Positions 1 through 8,149 of a DNA stretch of 29,063 nucleotides are shown here, piece by piece; positions within the stretch are counted from its first letter, which is position 1; the number at the start of each line of letters is the position of its first letter. A program made the translations under genes and the position numbers. Below the pieces are notes generated by a model. The model saw only the letters and a list, made by a program, of their open reading frames with translations. It was not told the origin of the DNA and did no database searches. Source of the stretch: Clostridiales bacterium. Lineage in GTDB: Bacteria; Bacillota; Clostridia; Christensenellales; CAG-138. The stretch is from NCBI GenBank assembly GCA_031270585.1, contig JAISXK010000031.1, positions 1 to 29,063 of the forward strand. Reading direction: 5' to 3'.

Positions 1-186
1 ATAGGCATTCCCACAAAGATGATCAAGGGCAACAGCAGCAGCGCCGGCGGTTACCATGCCTGGAACAGCGTATACGATGTGGAAAGCGACAGTTGGGTAA
101 ACGTGGATACCACACTCAATCTGGGCAGCACGTTTTCTGCCTACAAGGTTAACGGCGGCGGTTACAGCATGACATCCTCTTTGTAG
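1..186 (+). CDS. Transglutaminase-like protein, C-terminal fragment (5' end outside window)
   Basis: The reading frame is open from base 1 to a TAG at 184-186, giving the last 61 residues of a protein. The fragment contains HAWNSVYD followed by WVNVDTT. This is the usual His ... Asp half of the Cys-His-Asp site in transglutaminase-like (transglutaminase/protease superfamily) domains; the Cys would lie upstream, outside the window. In Clostridia such domains are often in secreted cell-surface proteins, but the signal peptide and other domains cannot be seen. After the TAG the same frame stays open for 15 more codons to a TAA at 232-234, which could be a recent shortening of the tail or chance. 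The family call rests on the motif alone. Confidence 0.7.
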   Translation: MGIPTKMIKGNSSSAGGYHAWNSVYDVESDSWVNVDTTLNLGSTFSAYKVNGGGYSMTSSL

Positions 187-308
187 AGGGCCATCGCCCA
201 TGCGTATACCCGGACGATGAAAGTCAAAGCGTAAAAGGCCGATGGGTTGGGCGGGCAGGATTGATGAATGTATCGCTAAAACGAATATCATAAAATTCAA
301 AATATACA

Positions 309-337
309 TTGACAGATAGAGTATAATATTATATGAT
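309..337 (+). promoter_or_regulatory. Sigma-A promoter of the PadR operon
   Basis: TTGACA at 309-314 is a perfect -35 box, and TATGAT at 332-337 is a good -10 box, with exactly 17 bases between them. Transcription would start near 344, leaving a leader of about 90 bases before the PadR gene. The A+T-rich bases around and after the -10 box are a natural place for PadR autoregulation, but no clear ATGT-N8-ACAT type operator was found. The rest of the 187-436 gap shows nothing else recognisable. Confidence 0.75.
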
Positions 338-436
338 TTATGCGCATAGTAAATATATGCTCTATTGCAATATACTTAGCTAAACGTAAAATTGAAACCG
401 GCGGTGTTGCATAGAGCGGAAGGGGGCAAGCATTAT

Positions 437-778
437 ATGTCTATCGCTTCGGATCTTATCCGTGGCAATACCGATACCATCATATTGGCAAACTTGCTGG
501 TGGAAGACAGCTATGGTTACAAAATCAACAAGGCTATCAACGAAAAAACGAACCACTACTACGAGCTAAAAGAAGCGACCCTGTATACGGCCTTTAAGCG
601 GCTGGAAGAAAGCGGCTGCATCACATCCTACTGGGGCGATGAAAAGGGCGGCGCTAGGCGCCGGTACTACGCCATCACCCCCCTGGGCAAGGAAACCTAC
701 CGCATGCGAAAAAAAGGATGGGAGACGGCAAAACAAATCATCGATAAATTGATTTCGGATGGAGGAGAACAGCAATGA
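437..778 (+). CDS. PadR family transcriptional regulator
   Basis: The product is a 113-residue winged-helix DNA-binding protein, usually a dimeric repressor. The PadR core is visible: LLVEDSYGYKINKAI, then EATLYTAFKRLEESGCI, then the wing GGARRRYYAITPLGKE, then a short C-terminal helix. The ATG at 437 is preferred because GGAAGGGGG (418-426) lies at proper distance. The same frame could start at a TTG at 392, but that would add 15 residues with no homology and no ribosome site. The stop overlaps the next start in an ATGA. PadR genes next to HAAS and DUF4097 genes are a common Firmicutes arrangement, in which PadR probably controls its own operon. The inducer is unknown. Confidence 0.92.
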   Translation: MSIASDLIRGNTDTIILANLLVEDSYGYKINKAINEKTNHYYELKEATLYTAFKRLEESGCITSYWGDEKGGARRRYYAITPLGKETYRMRKKGWETAKQIIDKLISDGGEQQ

Positions 779-1422
779 ACGAAAAGCTACGCGCGTATAT
801 AGACGCCCAGTTTCAAGATGCGCCGGCGACGAGAGCCGCCGTTGAATTAAAAGAAGAAATCCTACAAAACCTGACGGATAAATACAACGACCTGCTTGCG
901 GAGGGTAAAAATGAAGAGGCGGCGTTTAATATAGCCATTGCCAGCGTGGGCGATTTTAGCGAGCTTATTAAGGAGTTAAAAAAAGATCCGGCCATGACCA
1001 AAGAACAGGAAGAACAATACGCTGCGTATAAGAAGCGCAAAGCGCTCCTTACGTCAATTGCCATTGGCCTGTATATTCTTTGTGCATTGCCAATTATATT
1101 ACTCAATAACGCGGTGGGCGTTACGCTGATGTTTGTACTTGTGGCGGCCTCCACGGGCGTACTAATCTACATCTTTATGACGAAACCCGATTTTGCAAAA
1201 AACGATCCGTCCATGGTGGAGGATTTTAAGGCATGGCGCGAAACCAGCAGCGATCATCGCAGGGCGTACAAAAGCATATCCTCCGCGCTGTGGTGCCTGG
1301 TGGTGGTCATCTATTTTGTAGTCAGTTTTGCCACGCGCGCCTGGCATGTCACATGGATTATCTTTTTAGTAGCGGCGGCAATCAACAGCGTGGTGCGCGC
1401 CGTGTTCGATTTGAAGAAGTAG
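775..1422 (+). CDS. HAAS (DUF1700-like) domain membrane protein
   Basis: The product is a 215-residue protein. Its soluble N-terminal part (about 1-75) has the HAAS-type pattern: AYIDAQF near the start, ELKEEILQNLTDKYNDLLAEG, then AFNIAIASVGDFSELIKEL. About four hydrophobic segments follow (roughly residues 90-110, 115-135, 165-185 and 190-210). HAAS domains accompany PadR regulators and are thought to be signalling modules at the membrane; no enzyme activity is known. The gene starts at an ATG overlapping the PadR stop (ATGA), with GGAGGAG upstream, so the two should be translationally coupled. The family is fairly certain; the role is inferred from context. Confidence 0.8.
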   Translation: MNEKLRAYIDAQFQDAPATRAAVELKEEILQNLTDKYNDLLAEGKNEEAAFNIAIASVGDFSELIKELKKDPAMTKEQEEQYAAYKKRKALLTSIAIGLYILCALPIILLNNAVGVTLMFVLVAASTGVLIYIFMTKPDFAKNDPSMVEDFKAWRETSSDHRRAYKSISSALWCLVVVIYFVVSFATRAWHVTWIIFLVAAAINSVVRAVFDLKK

Positions 1423-1432
1423 GGAGGATATT

Positions 1433-2377
1433 ATGAAAACTGCCGCAATCATTCGCATTGTTCTTTTTTCCATCATAGCGCTTGTGCTGCTGGCGTTGCT
1501 GGTGGCGGGGATCGGAGGCAACATCCTGTTCAGGCGGTACTGGCCTGACATCAGCTTTGGGGGCGTCAACTTTAGTGTCGACGGCTTTCAATATCCCAAC
1601 GCGGCGGCTTATCAAAGCGGCGTTGGCAGCGTGGACGCCGATGAAATCAACGATATTGATGTAAATTGGATGGATGGCGACATCACCGTCGTAACGGCCG
1701 ATACTGACATGATCACGTTTTCTGAAACCAGCGATCGCGCGCTAAGCGACAAAATGAAAATGCGCCACTATATAGAAAATGGCAAGCTCTATATCCGCTT
1801 TTGCGAGGCCGGCTTGCGCAATTGGCCCTTTGGCTTCAACAAGCATCTCACACTGACGGTTCCAAAAGGCAGCGCGTATGATGTTATGCAAATAGAAAGC
1901 GTTTCGGGCGCCGTTGCGGTGGATGGCGTGCAGGCCGAAAACTTCGATTTGACGACGGTATCCGGCAGAACCGCGCTTACGAACATGCGTTGTGAACAGA
2001 TGAATATCAACACCGTCAGCGGCGGGTTTGAGGCGCGCGACATCACTGCGGACACCTTGGATTTTGAAGGCGTCAGCGGCGGTGTGGAAATTGCCGACTG
2101 CCGGTTGAGGGATGTAAAGGTGAGCGTGGTATCGGGTACGGTACTCATACAGCCAGGCGAAGTGTTTGAGGATATGGATGTGGAAAGCGTCAGTGGCATC
2201 ATACGCGTGCGCTTGCCTGAAAACGATGGTTTTACCGCGCGGTATTCCGAGCTGAACATGAACATACGCTGCGACTTTGCCGTACAAACGCAAAACCGCC
2301 ATATGGTATACAAGGATGGCGGCGCGACGTTGAACTTTGATACCGTCAGCGGATCCGTACACATTGAGAAAGAATAG
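1433..2377 (+). CDS. DUF4097 family beta-repeat membrane-anchored protein
   Basis: The product is 314 residues long, with one hydrophobic segment at about 7-29 serving as a membrane anchor or uncleaved signal. The rest is dominated by short strands carrying a recurring V-S-G turn: ESVSG, TTVSG, NTVSG, EGVSG, SVVSG, ESVSG and DTVSG, seven copies in all. This is typical of DUF4097, which is predicted to fold as a right-handed beta-solenoid. It probably sits outside the membrane. GGGAGG lies 7 bases before the ATG, and the gene is 10 bases after the HAAS gene, completing a PadR-HAAS-DUF4097 operon. The biochemical function is unknown; these modules are often discussed as envelope-stress or surface-sensing systems. 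No clear terminator follows. Confidence 0.85.
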   Translation: MKTAAIIRIVLFSIIALVLLALLVAGIGGNILFRRYWPDISFGGVNFSVDGFQYPNAAAYQSGVGSVDADEINDIDVNWMDGDITVVTADTDMITFSETSDRALSDKMKMRHYIENGKLYIRFCEAGLRNWPFGFNKHLTLTVPKGSAYDVMQIESVSGAVAVDGVQAENFDLTTVSGRTALTNMRCEQMNINTVSGGFEARDITADTLDFEGVSGGVEIADCRLRDVKVSVVSGTVLIQPGEVFEDMDVESVSGIIRVRLPENDGFTARYSELNMNIRCDFAVQTQNRHMVYKDGGATLNFDTVSGSVHIEKE

Positions 2378-2503
2378 AATGCGCACGTGATGCATGTATA
2401 TAACGACGGGCACGCATGGGACAAAATACTGCGTTGGTTCGGGATTGCGGTATGCGGTTCTCTTAAAAATCGAACCGAATCAAACCGATCTTAAAAAAAC
2501 CTG

Positions 2504-2532
2504 TTGGTTATTATCGTAAAATGATATAAAAT
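2504..2532 (+). promoter_or_regulatory. Candidate promoter of the two-component/sugar sensor operon
   Basis: TTGGTT at 2504-2509 and TAAAAT at 2527-2532 are separated by 17 bases, a fair sigma-A match about 70 bases before the response regulator gene. Just upstream is an inverted repeat, CGGTTC (2455-2460) and GAACCG (2472-2477). Downstream in the leader is GTTTCT (2552-2557) with AGAAAC (2565-2570). These could be operator or leader structures. The call is by eye only. Confidence 0.45.
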
Positions 2533-2603
2533 ATGTGAGAGGAGAGTATCTGTTTCTAAAATAGAGAAACGGCATGTCGACTATATTATGAAAGGAAGAT
2601 CGG

Positions 2604-4220
2604 ATGTTCAGGATCTTTCTTGTCGAGGATGAAGTTGTGGTGCGTGAAGGCATACGCAATAACATTCGTTGGGAGCAGCACGGCTTTGAGTATGCCGGCG
2701 ATGCTTCGGATGGCGAGCTTGCGTTGCCCATGATTCGTCAAATTCAGCCAGACCTTTTAATTACAGATATTAAAATGCCGTTCATGGATGGGCTGGCATT
2801 GATTGAGTTGGTACGCAAAGAACTGCCCAGGACAAAAATCGTCATCATCAGCGGATACGATGATTTCGCTTATGCGCAGCAGGCGATTCGTATGGGTGTA
2901 GACCAATATTTGCTCAAGCCGATCTTAAAGGGAAAGATGGTAGAGGTTCTGATTGCGCTGCACAAAAAAATGGAAGAAGAGCGGCGGCAGCAGGAATATA
3001 TAGAAAAATTTCAGCGGGAAGCGCAAGAGTATGAAATGCTTTCCCGCAGGCGGTTCTTCGAGAAAATCGTGACCGGCGGCTTAAGCGTACTGGAAATCTC
3101 CGAAACCGCGAAATCGTTGGGCATAGATATCAATGCCCTCTATTACAATATTGTACTTTTCTCACTGAACAATGCCGCATACGACGGCAGCGCGCCCGAA
3201 AGTTGTACGAATACGCTTGCGGCGGTGCAGGACAAAGTGACGCAACATATCATCAGCCATCGGGAGCTGTTATTGTTCCGCTGGAATGTCATGACATATG
3301 CTGTTTTGGTAAAGGGCGGGAAGGACGATATCGCGCAGCGAACTCTTGATTGCGTTGCAAATATCAGCAGCCGCTGCACTGCGGCAGGACGTGAAGTGGA
3401 CTGGTATATCGCCTGCGGTACGCCCGTATCGCGTCTTGGTGCAATCCCCGCGTGTTTTACGGAAGCGAGCCGTGTTTTGTCGTACCGGTATCTGTGCCCA
3501 AAGGAGCATATATTGTCCGAGGCGGGCATCCGGCTTTTTCGTAAAAATGACGGCTCATGGGCGGATCAAGGCGATAAGGATGTTTGTCAGGAGCGTTTCA
3601 GAAGCTTTTTCAGCAGCGGAACGTTGGAAGAAATCGACACGTTTATCGGCCAGATGCTGCAAAACGCGCACGAAGAAGTCGTTCCTCTGACTATGTTCTG
3701 CCGGTATCTGACGATGACGGCTTACTTCGCGGCGGCGGAATATCTGGACTCGATTGGCTGTCGGCCAAATATTCTTTGGAATATTGAGCTTCGGCCGAAA
3801 GACAATATTTCAACGCCCGAAAAGGCCCGGCAATATATACGTCAGATTATGAAACAGGCGATCGAATCGCGCGACAGCGAAAACAAAAAACAGCAGCGCG
3901 ACTTGCTGATCAAAGCAATTGATTTCATTAATGAGCATTATTCGGAGGAGTCCATTTCGCTCGATGCGGTGGCCAGAAAAGTGAACATTAGCCCAAATTA
4001 TTTTTCGGCGATATTCAGTCAGGAAGTCGGGCAAACCTTTGTGGAATACCTGACCGGCAGGCGGATTGCCGAATCGAAGCGCATGCTCCGCCAAACCGAC
4101 AAGCGTTCGAGCGAAATTGCGTTTTCCGTGGGATATAAGGATCCGCATTATTTTAGTTTTGTGTTTAAAAAGGTGTCTGGTTGCACGCCCAGCGAATACC
4201 GCAGAGGAGGAAAGCCGTGA
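2604..4220 (+). CDS. AraC-type response regulator (YesN-like)
   Basis: This is a 538-residue response regulator. The receiver domain (about 1-120) has acidic residues E8/D9, phospho-acceptor D55 in LLITDIKMP, and the lysine of YLLKPI. The middle (about 130-420) is a long linker typical of YesN-type regulators. Two AraC helix-turn-helix motifs occupy the last 100 residues (SLDAVARKVNISPNYFSAIF and SSEIAFSVGYKDPHYFSFVF). It should bind DNA as an activator when phosphorylated by the kinase encoded next. AAAGGAAG precedes the ATG. The stop codon overlaps the kinase start. The most likely target is the sugar importer operon beginning about 2.8 kb downstream, inferred from position. Confidence 0.93.
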   Translation: MFRIFLVEDEVVVREGIRNNIRWEQHGFEYAGDASDGELALPMIRQIQPDLLITDIKMPFMDGLALIELVRKELPRTKIVIISGYDDFAYAQQAIRMGVDQYLLKPILKGKMVEVLIALHKKMEEERRQQEYIEKFQREAQEYEMLSRRRFFEKIVTGGLSVLEISETAKSLGIDINALYYNIVLFSLNNAAYDGSAPESCTNTLAAVQDKVTQHIISHRELLLFRWNVMTYAVLVKGGKDDIAQRTLDCVANISSRCTAAGREVDWYIACGTPVSRLGAIPACFTEASRVLSYRYLCPKEHILSEAGIRLFRKNDGSWADQGDKDVCQERFRSFFSSGTLEEIDTFIGQMLQNAHEEVVPLTMFCRYLTMTAYFAAAEYLDSIGCRPNILWNIELRPKDNISTPEKARQYIRQIMKQAIESRDSENKKQQRDLLIKAIDFINEHYSEESISLDAVARKVNISPNYFSAIFSQEVGQTFVEYLTGRRIAESKRMLRQTDKRSSEIAFSVGYKDPHYFSFVFKKVSGCTPSEYRRGGKP

Positions 4221-5665
4221 CCGGAACAGTCCGTTTGGGCAAAAGCAACGGTAAAATCAGCATGCAGAGCAAACTGTGGAAGATGATACTGATCGTCACC
4301 ATACCGTTGATGCTGGTCATCGTGGTGGTCGCATCTATTGGCACCGGGTACGCGTTGCAGTATAATGCGATCTTAAACAACGTCACGACAGCTTCCGACT
4401 TCAACCGTGATTTCAAAAAAGATGTCGATCTTAAAATGTACTATTACGTGATCGACAGTCAGTATTCGGAAGGCCTGCCGCTTGAGGAAGTGCAATCCGC
4501 AGAGACAATTGCGAGTAAATTAATTGAAACGACCACGGAAAAAAACAGTCTTCGCGCCGTGGGCAGCGTGCTGAATTTATGCCACAATCTGAAGGATAAG
4601 ATGCAGCAAATTGCGGATACGCAAAAATATGATTCCCGCATGGATCAACTTAGCAACAATATTTATGTTACAACGGAATTGATCCAGGAGTACATGTACA
4701 CATATCTTTATTATGAGGCGGTGCATCTGGACGTTCTGCAGACGAACATGATTACGAACATGGTTGCGCTGATGGCCGCAATCGTTGCGCTGGCGCTGGC
4801 GCTGCTGATCTTCCTTCTGGGCTATTCAAGAAAACTCAGCCGCAGGATTGTAGATCCGATAGTGCGCATTTGCGAGCGGTTGGAGGCGATAGGCAAAGGC
4901 GGCCTGCTCGTATGCGAACCCATTCAGGCCGATGTGGAAGAAGTGCAGCTTCTTTCCGATGGCATTGAGAGCATGGTTGGACGTTTGAAACAGCAAATTG
5001 ATAAGAATGCAGAGCAGGAAAAACAGCGCCGCCGCACCATGCTCGCGCTGTTACAGGCGCAGATGAACCCGCATTTTCTCTACAACACGTTGGATACGAT
5101 TATCTGGCTGATTGAGTCCGGAGAAATTAACGAAGCGGTCGCGATGATCAGCAGTCTGTCAAATTACTTCCGCTTTTCTTTGAGCCGGGGGCAGAATGTG
5201 ATTACGCTGGAGGAAGAGCAGCAGCATATACGAAGCTATCTGGAAATTCAACAGATGCGCTACCGGGATATGATGGAATATGAGATTGACATTCCGGATG
5301 AACTCAAATGCTACATACTCCCCAAGCTTACGCTGCAGCCGCTGGTGGAAAACGCGCTGTACCATGGTATAAAAATCAGCCGCCGCAAAGGGTTTATCCG
5401 CGTAACCGGCCGGGCGCATGAAAGTCATTTGATACTTGAGGTGACGGACGACGGATTCGGCATGCAAAAGGAACGGCTGGACGCGGTGCGGGCATCGTTG
5501 GTGACTGACAGCAGAGAGGGGTTTGGGCTTAGGACAGTGCACCAGAGGATACAAATATTGTTCGGCAAGGAATACGGTTTGACGATTGACGGCGCGCCGG
5601 ACGCCGGCGTAAAAGTCCTTGTAACGATGCCTATGAAAAAGAACGATGGGGAGATGAAAGCTTGA
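4217..5665 (+). CDS. Sensor histidine kinase, YesM/LytS-like family
   Basis: The product is a 482-residue membrane kinase. Two membrane segments (about 22-46 and 182-206) flank an extracellular sensing region of about 135 residues. A HAMP-like linker follows, then the His_kinase domain with phospho-acceptor H286 in QMNPHFLYNTLD, then the GHKL ATPase with ENALYHGIK (about 377), DDGFGM and GFGLRTVHQRI. The GTG at 4217 is chosen because GAGGAGG lies directly upstream and it overlaps the regulator stop (GTGA). An in-frame ATG at 4181 would lie deep inside the previous gene. The kinase probably phosphorylates the neighbouring AraC-type regulator. A binding lipoprotein gene overlaps its end, suggesting that sugar is sensed through that protein. 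Confidence 0.92.
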   Translation: MTGTVRLGKSNGKISMQSKLWKMILIVTIPLMLVIVVVASIGTGYALQYNAILNNVTTASDFNRDFKKDVDLKMYYYVIDSQYSEGLPLEEVQSAETIASKLIETTTEKNSLRAVGSVLNLCHNLKDKMQQIADTQKYDSRMDQLSNNIYVTTELIQEYMYTYLYYEAVHLDVLQTNMITNMVALMAAIVALALALLIFLLGYSRKLSRRIVDPIVRICERLEAIGKGGLLVCEPIQADVEEVQLLSDGIESMVGRLKQQIDKNAEQEKQRRRTMLALLQAQMNPHFLYNTLDTIIWLIESGEINEAVAMISSLSNYFRFSLSRGQNVITLEEEQQHIRSYLEIQQMRYRDMMEYEIDIPDELKCYILPKLTLQPLVENALYHGIKISRRKGFIRVTGRAHESHLILEVTDDGFGMQKERLDAVRASLVTDSREGFGLRTVHQRIQILFGKEYGLTIDGAPDAGVKVLVTMPMKKNDGEMKA

Positions 5666-6666
5666 TAAAACGAATACTTTTTATCGTATTGTGCCTGTCG
5701 CTGCCGCTCTTTGGCTGCACAAATACGCCATCGCTGACAGCGAAAGCTGCCGAAGAAGACATCGGGAACCTCATTTTGGTCGGTTTTTCGCAAGTCGGCG
5801 CCGAATCCGAGTGGCGGGTGGCCAATACCGAGAGTATGAAGGCCGCGTTGAGCGAAGAAAACGGATACGAACTTATTTTTGACGACGCACGCAACGAGCA
5901 GGAAAATCAGCTCAGGACGGTGCGTACATTTATCCAGCAAGGCGTGGATTATATTGTTATCGCGCCAAGACTTGAAACGGGATGGGATTCAATATTGCAG
6001 GAGGCGAAGGATGCCGGCATTCCTGTCATTTTGATTGACCGCGATATCGAGGTGGAGGACCGAAACTTGTATGCGGCGTACATCGGATCCGACTTCCGCA
6101 AAGAAGGCGAAACCGCCGTTAAGTGGCTTGAGGATCTTTTAGAAAAACAGCGGAAAACGGAAGAGCCTGTGCGTATTGTTCATATTCAGGGGACGATCGG
6201 TTCCTCCGCGCAGATTGGCCGTACTACGGCACTCGAACAAGGCGCGCTGCGTCATTCCAACTGGCAGATTGTTGCGCAGGAGCCCGGAGATTTCACGCGG
6301 GCAAAGGCGTATGAGGTCATGAGCAGCATCCTTGAAAAAACAACGGATGTCGATATTATCTACTGTGAAAATGACGGAGAAGCGCTTGGCGCGATAGACG
6401 CAATGGAAGAGGCTGGCCTCACATGCAACGCCGATGGCGGCGTGATCGTGATCTCGTTCGACGCGACAAGGTTGGGGCTTACCCGCTGCCTGGAAGGAAA
6501 AATCGCGCTGAATGTGGAATGCAATCCGCTTCAAGGGCCCTATGTGGCCGATATCATACGACAGATGGAGCGCGGCGAGCCGGTGGAGCAGGAAAAATAC
6601 ATAAATGAAACATGGTTCGACTGCTTCACCATCACGCAAAAAATGATTGATGTCAGAGGATATTGA
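5662..6666 (+). CDS. Sugar-binding lipoprotein of the sensor operon (YtfQ-like)
   Basis: This 334-residue type I periplasmic-binding protein is anchored as a lipoprotein: a short hydrophobic signal ends in LFGC with C19 as the lipid site. The mature part resembles E. coli YtfQ: LVGFSQVGAESEWR, QGVDYIVIAPRLETGWD, IPVILIDRDIEVEDRNLY, IQGTIGSSAQIGR and CENDGEALGAIDAM. It starts at a TTG overlapping the kinase stop (TTGA), with GGGGAG upstream. Being co-translated with the kinase rather than with the transporter, it more likely presents ligand to the kinase sensor domain, as reported for XylFII with LytS in Clostridium. It is a paralogue of the receptor at 6980. Galactofuranose or a related furanose is a guess from the family. 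Confidence 0.88.
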   Translation: MIKRILFIVLCLSLPLFGCTNTPSLTAKAAEEDIGNLILVGFSQVGAESEWRVANTESMKAALSEENGYELIFDDARNEQENQLRTVRTFIQQGVDYIVIAPRLETGWDSILQEAKDAGIPVILIDRDIEVEDRNLYAAYIGSDFRKEGETAVKWLEDLLEKQRKTEEPVRIVHIQGTIGSSAQIGRTTALEQGALRHSNWQIVAQEPGDFTRAKAYEVMSSILEKTTDVDIIYCENDGEALGAIDAMEEAGLTCNADGGVIVISFDATRLGLTRCLEGKIALNVECNPLQGPYVADIIRQMERGEPVEQEKYINETWFDCFTITQKMIDVRGY

Positions 6667-6979
6667 GGATCAATCAACCGTATATTTTTAAGAGATCCGT
6701 GTTGTGCGGAACCCCTTATGTATATGTGGCATTGATCCGGTTTCGATGTTTTTCGGCAGTCGTTTTTTTACGGTGTGCGGTAGGAAAATTTTTGGCGCCG
6801 CAGTCTTCAAAATGTATGCGGACTTATGGCGGTTTGTAATCTAACCGAGATGGTTGAGATTCTTATGCGGTTCTTCCGTAGTTATTGGTATGCGTTTTTT
6901 TATATGCTATAAAGGATAATGAAGCGGATGCATCGGTGAATGCAGACCCTCAATATAATATTTTGGAGGAAACGGTACC
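6667..6979 (+). promoter_or_regulatory. Intergenic region with candidate promoter of the sugar importer
   Basis: This 313-base gap separates the sensing operon from the importer. TTGGTA (6885-6890) and TATAAA (6908-6913), 17 bases apart, form a plausible promoter about 65 bases before the receptor start. GGATCAAT at 6667-6674, directly after the stop codon, is repeated inverted as ATTGATCC at 6731-6738. A run of seven T lies near 6765, but no GC-rich stem precedes it, so no terminator is called. The region upstream of 6885 is the natural place for the AraC-type regulator to bind. No clear direct-repeat operator was found by eye. Confidence 0.4.
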
Positions 6980-8023
6980 ATGAAAAAACTTATTGCTGTT
7001 CTTATTGCGGTAATGCTGGTATTCGGGATGGTTGCGTGCGCGCCGCAAACTCCGCCGGCGGCCACTAACCCGCCGGTGACAACCGAAACCGTACCGCCCG
7101 GCGAACCCCAGGCGCCTGACGCTGCCACGCCGGACGATAAACTGATCAAGGTTGGTATTGTCAACAATCCGCCGGCCGAGTCCGGTTATCGCGCGGCGAA
7201 TGTAGCGGATTTTGAAAAAGTATTCACAGAAGCGAACGGATATGCGGTTTCGACATTCTACAGCCTGAAGAATGACGAGCAGTTGAATGCGGCGGGCCAG
7301 TTTGTCACCGACGGCGTAGACTATCTGCTGATCTCCGCCGCCGCTACGGATGGTTGGGACGCCGTTCTTGCCAGCGCGCAGGAAGCCGGCATCAAGGTAT
7401 TCCTTTTTGATCGTATGCTAAACGCCGACGAGAGCCTGTATGAAGCCGCCATTGTTTCGGATATGGCGCAGGAAGGCGTCACGGCTGTGGGGTGGCTGAA
7501 GGCGCAGAATCTTGATTCGTATCAGGTCATCCATATTCAGGGCGCAATGGGCAGCGATGCGCAAATTGGCCGCACAGCTGCGTTGGATGCCGAATTTGCA
7601 GCCGGCACCATGACAAAGGTTGTACAGCAGACCGCTACCTGGGATGAAGCCGAAGCGAAGAAAATTGTAGAAGCGGTCATCAATTCCGGCGACGAATTCA
7701 ACGTGATCTATGCCGAAAATGACGGTATGGCAAAGGGAGCCGTTGCGGCGCTGGATGAAGCCGGCATCACCCATGGTGTTGGTAAAGATGTCATTATAAT
7801 GGGCTTCGATTGCAACAAATGGGCGCTTAGAGAACTGCTTGCGGGCAATTGGAACTATGACGGTCAGTGCAGCCCCTTTCAGGCTTCTGTAATCGATGAG
7901 ATGATAAAGAAACTTGAAGCAGGCGGGACGATTACGGAAAAGAAGGTTATTTCTGAAGAGCGTGGTTTTGACGCAACGACCATCACGCAGGCGGATATTG
8001 ATACATACGGTCTGGGCGAATAA
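6980..8023 (+). CDS. ytfQ: Sugar ABC transporter substrate-binding lipoprotein (YtfQ-like)
   Basis: This 347-residue binding protein has a lipoprotein signal (GMVAC, C20) and a Pro/Thr-rich tether (about 21-50). A type I binding fold follows, with VGIVNNPPAESGYR, QFVTDGVDYLLISAAATDGWD, IKVFLFDR, IQGAMGSDAQIGR and YAENDGMAKGAVAAL. It closely resembles the lipoprotein at 5662, but the aromatic-Arg pair is YR rather than WR, and the segment after the FDR motif differs. GGAGG lies before the ATG. It is the first gene of the importer operon and should deliver substrate to the two permeases. The stem-loop after its stop may keep its mRNA more abundant than the rest. The exact sugar is unproven; the YtfQ family binds galactofuranose in E. 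coli. Confidence 0.88.
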   Translation: MKKLIAVLIAVMLVFGMVACAPQTPPAATNPPVTTETVPPGEPQAPDAATPDDKLIKVGIVNNPPAESGYRAANVADFEKVFTEANGYAVSTFYSLKNDEQLNAAGQFVTDGVDYLLISAAATDGWDAVLASAQEAGIKVFLFDRMLNADESLYEAAIVSDMAQEGVTAVGWLKAQNLDSYQVIHIQGAMGSDAQIGRTAALDAEFAAGTMTKVVQQTATWDEAEAKKIVEAVINSGDEFNVIYAENDGMAKGAVAALDEAGITHGVGKDVIIMGFDCNKWALRELLAGNWNYDGQCSPFQASVIDEMIKKLEAGGTITEKKVISEERGFDATTITQADIDTYGLGE

Positions 8024-8065
8024 GCGATAAGGCTTTGCCAAATAGCGGGAACTTATCAAGCGTGC

Positions 8066-8108
8066 GCGGTGTGGAGTATATGGATGGTTTCCGCATACTC
8101 CATACCGC
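8066..8108 (+). repeat. Intercistronic stem-loop after the receptor gene
   Basis: GCGGTGTGGAGTAT (8066-8079) pairs with ATACTCCATACCGC (8095-8108) over 14 positions with one G-U, leaving a 15-base loop. No T run follows, so it is not a classic terminator. Its place between receptor and ATPase genes fits a 3'-end stabiliser or partial terminator that raises receptor expression over the permease genes. Confidence 0.65.
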
Positions 8109-8149
8109 CATCTTAAAAACTTTCCCAACTATTAAAGGATGGTTAACCT

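Noticed and set aside
1742..2424. Minus-strand open frames of over 200 codons opposite the DUF4097 gene
   Set aside because: The plus-strand gene has clear V-S-G repeats, a ribosome site and operon context; the antisense frames have none.
6740..6775. Intrinsic terminator at the seven-T run after the sensor receptor gene
   Set aside because: No GC-rich hairpin directly precedes the T run; only very short pairings are possible.
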